A DNA stretch of 64,000 nt from contig NZ_JAFCKS010000002.1 of NCBI RefSeq assembly GCF_018129995.1, positions 682,001-746,000 on the forward strand. Direction: 5' to 3'. Source of the DNA: Bradyrhizobium sp. SZCCT0153. GTDB taxonomy: Bacteria > Pseudomonadota > Alphaproteobacteria > Rhizobiales > Xanthobacteraceae. This document shows, piece by piece, positions 52,206 to 61,200 of this stretch. The translations under genes and the position numbers were made by a program. Each line of letters starts with the position of its first letter. Position 1 is the first letter of the stretch. The notes beneath the pieces are model-generated. The model was not told where the DNA came from. It worked only from the letters and a program-made list of their open reading frames with translations, and did not search any database.

Positions 52206-55200
52206 ATGCGCAGGCCATCTGCGAGGCGAGACAATGCCGAGCTGACGCTGCGGGGGCTTGCGCGCTTCCGTTCGATGTCACTGCTCTGCGCGCTGCAGAT
52301 GGTCTTCCTGCCGGTGTTCAGCGTGCGCCTCCAGGCACAGACGGCGAACGTGATCACACCCGATGGCCGCACCGGGACCAGCCTTCAGACCTCCGGCAGC
52401 GTCACCAACGTCACGACCTCGACGGTCTCGGGCAACAACGCCTTCAACTCGTTCTCGCAGTTCAGCGTCGGGCAGGGCAACACCGTCAATCTGCAACTGC
52501 CGACCGGGACGCGGAACCTCGTCAACATCGTTCGCGACGCGCCGGTCTACGTCAACGGCACGCTCAATTCGTACATGAATGGTGCGATCGGCGGTAACGT
52601 CTATTTCGCCGATCCCAAGGGTTTCGTGGTCGGCCGCAGCGGCACCGTGAACGTCGGCAGCCTCAACGTCTCGACGCCGACGCGGGAGTTCACCGACAGC
52701 CTGATCGGTGCGCAGGGGCAGATCAACGGCTCTGCCGTCGGCCATCTGATGGCGGGCTCGTTCCCGGTCTCGCCGGACGGCAACATCCGCATCTACGGCC
52801 GGGTCAACGCCATCGACGGCGTGCGCCTGACCGGGCAGAACGTCTTCGTCGGCGGTGCCAGCCAGCGCGACATCGCCAATCTCGATCACGCCGCGAAGTT
52901 CGCAGCCTCGGTCAATTCCAAGGGCCTGCGCAGCGCCAGCGCCATCACCGTGAGCAACGGCTCGATCCATATCGGCGCGGTCAACAACGCCAGGATCAAC
53001 GGGCGCCTGACCGCTCGCAGCAAGACCTCGACGCCGAGCAACATTACGGTGCAGGCCGGCAACAACATCGACCTCGGCAAGAACGCCAGGCTGAGCACGG
53101 CGAGCAGGACGGGAGATGCCGGCGGCGTTCTCGTCAAGGCCGTCAACGACGTAACCGTCAGGAGTGGCGCGAAGTTCAATGCCAGCTCGAAGATGGGCAA
53201 TGCGGGCCTGGTCGAGCTGAGCGGAAACGGCGTCATCGACGTCGGCAGCGGGGTTACCATCAACCTCAGCGCACCGGCCGGCCTGGCTGGCACGCTGCTG
53301 ATCGACCCGACCGATGTGGTCATCGGTGACGCAAGCCAGGGCGACACCGGCGTGACGCTGTCGAACAGCTCGGTCGCCAACGCCATTGCGGCGCTGAGCG
53401 CCGGCGCCACCTATCTGGTCCAGGCCGACAATTCGATCACGATGCTGGCGCATGCGCTGGTCGATGCCCGACGGCTCGATGCCAATGGTCATTCGACAGG
53501 CAATGCCAACAACGTCACCATCGACGCGCCGAATATCACCATTTCGAGCGGCGCCAGGATTCTAGCCCAGGTGGTCGATTTCGGTGGCTCCCACTACACC
53601 AACGGCAACGTCAGGCTGACGGCGACGGCGAGCGACACCAGGCTGTCGGGCCAGGCCACCGCGACCACAGGGATCACGGTCGACGGCCAGATCACCGGCG
53701 GCGACATTTCGATCGGCGCGACGTCGATCGCGACGTCCAGCTTCACGAGCTCGGTCCCCGGCCTCTTCACGCTGGTGGGCACCACGCTTGCGGCCTCGCT
53801 TCTCGGCATCAACGGCGGCTATGTGGCCGCGAGCGCCACGGCGACGGTCAACATCAACGGCAACGCCAACATCAACGGCGCCGGCAATATCATGATCGCC
53901 TCGCATGGCTCGGAGACGGCGCAGGATCCGGCGATCGCGAGCACCTTGCTCGGCGGCTCGCCGATCGGCGCCGCCGCGGTCGTCGGCAAGCTCGACGGTA
54001 ACGTCACGACCAACGTGGCCTCCGGCGCCACGATCAGCGCGGGCGGCAACCTCGCCATCCACGCCACCAACGACGCCACGCTGAACGTGACTGCGGTCGC
54101 GGCGACCTCCAGCGCGCAATTCATCGAGACCGTTGCCTATTCTACCGGCTCGGTCTCGACCACGGCGAACGTCGCGACCGGTGCAAACCTTTCCGTCGGC
54201 ACCGTGATTGCATCCGGCAATTCGCTGACGCTGCGTGCGATCAACAACAACTCTTTCTCGACCGGTGCCACGTCGGTTGCGCTGAGCACGCCGAATGCGA
54301 GCGGCGGGATCGGCGGCGCGCTTGCCATCAGCGACGTCACCACCTCCGCGACCGCGAAGCTCGGCTCGTCGCTTGGCGCCAGCGCCTCCTCCCGGATGAA
54401 CGGCTCCGTGACGGTCGAGGCGACGTCGAACACCACGAGCAACTCGACCATGGCCTCGACCATCGTCGGTACGCCGGCCCTGATCGGCGCTATCCAGGAG
54501 TTCATGGTTTCCTCGCCAACCCTTAGTCCGCTGATCGCCCAGCAGATGGTCCCGCTCTTTCCGGTGAACTTCGATTTGAAGGTTGCCGCCGCGCTGTCGC
54601 TGGCCAACAGCACCGAAAACGCGACCGCATCGATCGGGCAAAATCCAAGCGGTGGCACACCCAGCCTCTATATCAACGGCAACGTCGCCGTCGTCAGCAC
54701 TCTCATCGACCGGGGCGTGCGGAGCAACGCGACGGCTGCTGCGATCACGTCGAACGCATCAACCGGCGAGGGGGTTGCGATCAGCGCCGCGGTCGCCTGG
54801 GGCAATTTCAACCACAATTCAAACGCCTATATCGGCGGCGGCACCGTGATCAACGCAGCCAACATCGCGGTCGACGCCAGCACCTGGATGCCGATCACCA
54901 ATACCTGGCTGAAGTGGGACGGATTGACCGAGGTTCTCAGCCACCTCAACGGCAATCTCGGCGTCGGCGGCAACATCCTGACCAGTTATGCCAACGCCAC
55001 GGCCGACGCCGGCGATACCGCCGCCGTCGCCGGCTCGGTGAACCATTTCGTCGTGGACAACAACACCACGGCGTGGGTGGCCAGCAGTGCCAGCCTGACC
55101 GCGACATGCACGACGGCGGCTTGCGGCAGCAGCTGGTCCGCGACGGTGAACAACGGCGACGTCCACGCCTACGACTCCAGCATCCAGATCGCGGCGACGA

Positions 55201-58200
55201 CGACGACGGCCTCGATCGACGCCGCCGGCAATGTCGGCACGCTCGGCTTCCTGCCCGGCAACACGTCCGGCGGCTCCTCGGTGGGCGGCTCGCTCAATTT
55301 CGTCCAGTTCAACACCAGCACGATCGCCGGCGTTTCCGACCAGGCGACGCTGCGGGCGGCGGACGACATCGCCGTCAACGCGATCACCTCGGACCAGTTT
55401 GTCGCGGTGGCGCCGTCGTCCGGAAAGGCGGCCGGCGCGCTGGCGCTGAACGGCATCACCTCGCTCGGCTTCCTCAACAACACGACGCACGCCTCGATCT
55501 CCAGCCAGGCCAGCGTCTTTTCTCCGACGCTCAACATCCTGGCGCAACAGGACCTGTCGGTCGTGACGATCGCCGGTGCGGTCAATGTTGGCGGCGGCTC
55601 GGCGGTTGGATTGTCCGTTGCCTATCTGGGCGCGAATATGGATACGTCCGCCTATATCGGCGACAACCATTCCGACATCCGGCCCGGGCCGTTCAGCACC
55701 GACGATCCGTTTGCCGGCAACAGCGGCGGAAGCGGTTCGGTCAACGTCGACAACCTCACGATCAGCGCCACCACCTCAGGCCGGATCACGTCAGCGGCCG
55801 TCGCGGCTTCGATTACCGAGCCCTCATTGTCCAGCTTCGCCGACAAGGCGGGCGCCGCCAGCGCCGCCGCGACCGGCGGGCCGGCCGGAATTGCGCTGGC
55901 TGCAAACAAGATCAGCTCGAGCTCCGGATCGAGCACGAACGGCTTCACCATGGACCTCGCGGGTAGTTCGTCGGTGAGCGACGTCTCGCTCGGAACCAGT
56001 GCTTATATAAGGAATACGTCGGTCAATAAATTCACCACGGCGACCGCGGCGAACACGGGCACGATCGTGCAGGCGCTCAACGACACGATCCTCAGCAACG
56101 GCTCCGGCTCCGCCGCGGCCAACATGTCGGGCTCGTCGGCTCAGGGAGCCGCCGTCGGCGCCGCCATTGCGGCTGCGATGTCCAGCAATGCCACGCTCGC
56201 CTATATCTACGGCACCACGATGCAGAACCAGACGTCTGTGACGGTGCAGGCGCTCAATGGCGGGTCGGAAACCGTCGTCGCCATCGGGGTTGCGGGCGGG
56301 ACGTCAGCCAATGCGGCCGCGCTGTCGGGGTCGGTCGGCATCATGACGGACAGCGCCAACGCCTACATCGAGAGCTCGACCATCACGGGCTACGCGACGG
56401 GGACCAATCGCGCGATCGAGGTCGACGCCTATCAGACCACGAACATCGCAATCGGCGGCGGCTCGCTCTATGTGTCCGGCGGTAAGGCCGGTGTCGGCAT
56501 CGGGCTGACTTACGCGTCGATTGCCGATCCCACGGGCGGCAATGCCACTGACGCGCATATCCGCAGCACGTCGATCTCGAACTATGACAGCCTGCTGGTG
56601 CTGGCCGACAGCGCCAGCGTCATTGCCGCCGGTGCGGCCACGGGCGGGGCAGGGGCCAACGGGCTTGCCGGTGCGATCGTCGTCGACGAGGTTACGCCCA
56701 CGACGACGGCCTATATCAACAGCAGCTCGACTGTGAACATCAACGTCGGGCGCGTGACGGTGCTGGCGGACAGCGGCGCTGTGTCGGACCTCGATACCGC
56801 GCTCGGAAATCTCGTCAAGAAGTCGAACAATAATCATCTCGCATCGGACACGTGCACGGCCGCCGCCGGCAATGGCACGCAGAACTGCATCGATTTCAGC
56901 GCGGCGGCGCTCAACGATGGCATGGGTAACGGTCCGGGCGCCAGCATCATCTCCGTTGCGGGCACCATCCAGGCCGGCAAGAACAATGTCGGCGCCTCGA
57001 TGGTGTACGATACCATCGCGACGACGCATTGGGCCTATATCGCCAACGTCCGGATGTCGGCCCTCGGCAGTGTCAGTGTGAATGCTGTCGACACCACGAA
57101 GATCCAGTCGGTCACAATCGGATTCGGCCTGGCGACCAGCCAGTTTGCCGGCGTCGGCGGCATGACGATCAGCTCGATCGCCAATACCGTTTCGGCGGCT
57201 ATCGGAAACAGTCAGTCCGACACGACGCAATCGACCGTGACGGCCTCCAACATCTCCGTCAGTGCGAGCGACAATTCCAGCATCACCGGAACGGCCGCTA
57301 TCGCGGGCGCCTCGACGCAGGGCAGCGCTGCTGGTCTCGCGCTCGTCTACAGCAGCATCGCCAACAATGTCGGCGCCGGCGTCACCGGCTCCAAGCTGAC
57401 CGCCTCGGGCAATCTCGCCGTCAGCGCGAACTCGAACGCCAGCATCTCGACCGTTGCCGTCGGTATCGCGATGTCCTCGCAGGTCGGCCTGGCCGGTTCG
57501 GTCGCCACCAATCTGCTGGGAACCAACGTCACCGCCGGCATCACCGCTGCCGGCACCAACGGTATCAACGGCGCCGATGTGACCGCGAACAACAATGTTG
57601 CCGTGATCGCCGGCAACAACGACAAGGCGGCGGTATTTGGCGGCGCCGTGTCGATCAGCAAGGGCGCGGGCGGCGCCGCGGGCTCGCTGGTGACCAGTCA
57701 GATTACCGGAACCACCGCGGCCTATATCAGCGGGACGAACACCAAGGTCGATGCGCGCGGAACCAGCGCGACCGATACGCTGTCGGTCAACAACGGCACG
57801 CTCGTTCATGCCTTCGATCTCGGCGCCGCACAGACGCCGAGCGACAACACGCCGGACCTCTCCGAGAACCAGGACACGGTGCGCGGCCTTGCCGTCGTCG
57901 CGAGCTCGCACCAGGCGGTCGTGACCAACGTGGCGTCGCTCGCCGCAAGCAGCGGCATTGCGATCATGATCAACCCGATCACCAATGTGATGAGCGGAGC
58001 GACCCGGGCCTATATCGACAGCGCAGCCATCGACTCTCGCCTGACCTCGTCGACGCTGGCGCCGCAGATCGAGGTCGCCGCCTCGAGCTTCTCCTATTCC
58101 GGCGCGTTGGGCGTCGGCATCGTGCCGCCCACCGGTAGCGGCGGCGGCGGCGCCACCATCATCAGCACGACGATGTCACGCGACACGCGCGCCTACATTA

Positions 58201-61200
58201 CCAATTCCACTGTCGGCGGCGTGTCCTCGTCGAGCCCGACGGTCGGCGCCGTCACCGTGAAGGCCAATGCCGAGCAGGACGCGTCCTCGATCGCGATCGG
58301 ATTCAACACCGGCTCGGTCGGGCTGAACGTCTTCCAGGCAACGACGGAAGCCTATGTCGATGGCGGCGCGCTGACGGCGGCGTCACTCACGGTAAACGCC
58401 AACAACAACACCGGCATCTTCTCCGCGAATGGCTCCGGCGCCTATGGCAGCCAGGCCGCGATCGGCGCGGCGTTCCTGGTCCAGGTGTCATCAAACCGGA
58501 CCGAGGCGTATGTCGGTGACGAGTTCCACTATCAGGGCAACGGCGCCGCGCATACGACCGCGCTCAATCTGAGCGGCGCGCTCGACGTCGAGGCCAACAC
58601 GAAGAATCGCTTCGAGGCCTATGCGGTCGGCGGCGCGCTCTCGACCGGGACGGCCGCGATCGCCGGTATGGCCAACATCGAGATCGCCAGCAACACCACC
58701 ATCGCCGGCGTCTACGACACGACCCTGCAATCGGTCACCGGCGGGGCCGCCGGCGCGGTCACCATCAACGCGAACGAGGACGTCGCGATCAAGGAGATCG
58801 CCGGCGCGCTCGCGATCGGTGCCAGCGGAGGCGGCGTCGGCGTCGGAGCGGCCGCCAATGTCATCGTGTTCAAGAGCCAGACCACTGCCGAAAGCCGCAA
58901 CAGCAATCTGAACTCGTCCGGTGCGATCAATGTCGGCGCGCTCAGCACCAAGGAAGTGCTGTCCTACGCGGTCACCGCCGGCATCGGCGGCAGCGTCGGC
59001 ATCGGTGCGACCGTCGGCGTCATCATCATCGGCACCAACACGGCCGATCCGGATACGCAGGGCGAGCAGACCGGCCAGCTCAATCAGGGCGGCAACGGCA
59101 CCATCGCGTCAGTAAACGCCGGCACCAATTCCTCGCACGGCAGCAACGCGGTCGCGAGCGGCACAGCTGGCAATCCGAACAATGCCAATGTGACGTCGAC
59201 CTACGACGTCAGCAGCGTGCTCACGGGCGGCAATGACGGCGTCACCGCGCAGATCGCGGGCGGCAACGTCACGGGTTCTGAGGTCCATGTCGCCGCCACC
59301 AGCGCCAATGCGGCCAAGATGTACCTGCTCGGCGCCGGCTTCGCAAAGAACGTCGGCATCGGTGCTGGCATCGGCTACACCAGCGTCGACAGCAGCGTGC
59401 TGGCCAATCTGAGCGCGGTCGTGTCCGCGCCCTCCGTCAGCGTCGCGGCGGTCGTCAAGGACGCCAGCACCGGGCCTTATGCCGGCAAGACCATCGACAC
59501 CGAGGCGATCGCCGGCGGCGCGGCGCTTTACTTCGGCGCGGACGCGGCCGTGGCGGTCGGTAACGTTGCCAACACCGTGATGGCACAGCTCGGCGGCCAG
59601 GTCACCGGCACCGGCGGCACCGGCGTCGCCGTCATGGCGCAGGACTCCTCGACCCAGGTCGTCTTCACCGGCGGCGTCACCGGCGGCGCCGTGGCCGTCG
59701 GCGCTTCCGTCGCCACCGCGGGACGATCGAGCTCGGTCGCGGCGAAGGTTCTGGACGACGCCACCGTCAATGCCTCGACGCTGGCGGTCGGTGCATCCGG
59801 CGCCGGCACCATGACCACGACGTCAACCGCACTCGGCGGCGGTATCGTCGCCGGCGTTGGTGCGGACGCAGAGGCGCACGAGAACTCGTCCGTACTGGCC
59901 GAGATCGGATCGGGCGCCTCGATCACCACGTCCGCGACCGGCGTCGGCACGCTGGTGACCGCGTCGATCATGCCCAATCTGTCGAGCAGCGCGATCGGCG
60001 TCTCGGTCGGCGGCGGCGCGGTCGGCGTGGCCGTCGCCAAGTCTACGGTCGGAGCCACGGTCACGGCCGATGTCGGCGACAATGCCGACTTCTCGGGCGG
60101 TGCGCTCGCCGTGACCGCCATGGCGCTGGTTCCGACCAGCGGCACGACGACCTACGCCTGGGCGCTCGCAGGGGGCGGCGGCTCGCTGATCGGCGCGCAG
60201 GGCAGTTTGGCCATGGCTTCCGAGAACGCGACGGTCAGCGCGTACGGCGGAACCGGGATTACGCTTCCCAACGGCGATGTGGTGATTGCGGCTGAAAACG
60301 ACAGCAGCCAATACGCCCAGGCGACCGGCCTTTCGACCGGGTTCCTGGCACTGGGTGCGACCGTCGCCCAGACGTCGTCGATCGCGCATACCTACGCCTA
60401 TCTGGGGGCGCCCGCGGATATGGACGCGACCCATCTCAATCACACCGACTACACCGGCATCCTGCAGATCACGGCCACCGGCAAGGATACCAACGTCTCC
60501 AGCGCAACGGTCGGCGCGGGCGGCACTTACGCCGGCGCCGCGGCGGTCGCGACGACGAGTTCGACCGCCGTGACAGATGCGCGGTTCGACGGTGGCGCGA
60601 CGGATGACACGCTCTATTTCGGCGGTCTCAATATCCAGGCCAAGCACACCACGAATTATGCCGCCAGCGGCGACGCCTATCAGGCGTCCACGGCCGGCGT
60701 CTCCGCCGGCAACGCGCAGAACGACGTCGACTCGACCACCACTGCCGAGATCGGAACGCATCTGATCATCAACTCGGCTGGCGGCGACATGGTCGTCATC
60801 TCCAACGACATCGTCAACCAGGCCGGCGGCGGCGCGCGGTCGGGCTCCGGCGGCTCGTTCTCGGGCGCTGCCGCGCTCAGCGACTCCCACGTCACCCAGA
60901 CGGTCACCACCAATATCGGCGCCGGCACGGTCCTGAGCCTGAACGGCGATCCGCGGACCTCGGCGGCGGTGATCAACATCGAGGCCTACAACACGCTGAA
61001 CACCAACGACACGGCGAGCCTGGCCACGGCCAGCTTCTTCGCCGGTGGCGGCGCCGAATCCAACATGACGGCGAACGCCACGCTTGCGGTCAACATCAAT
61101 GCCCGCGAGCTGTTCAGCGTCGGCAAGATCTATATCGGCACGGCTGCGAAGATGGCGGCGGCCAACAATGCCAACGCCAGTCTCTACGGCGCGATCGCCG

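Noticed and set aside
53562..54641. Several long minus-strand frames inside the adhesin gene (also 56304-57911, 59823-61580, 61704-63206)
   Set aside because: They are Arg/Asp/Gly/Val-rich antisense artefacts of the repetitive GC-rich adhesin code, without domains or sensible starts.
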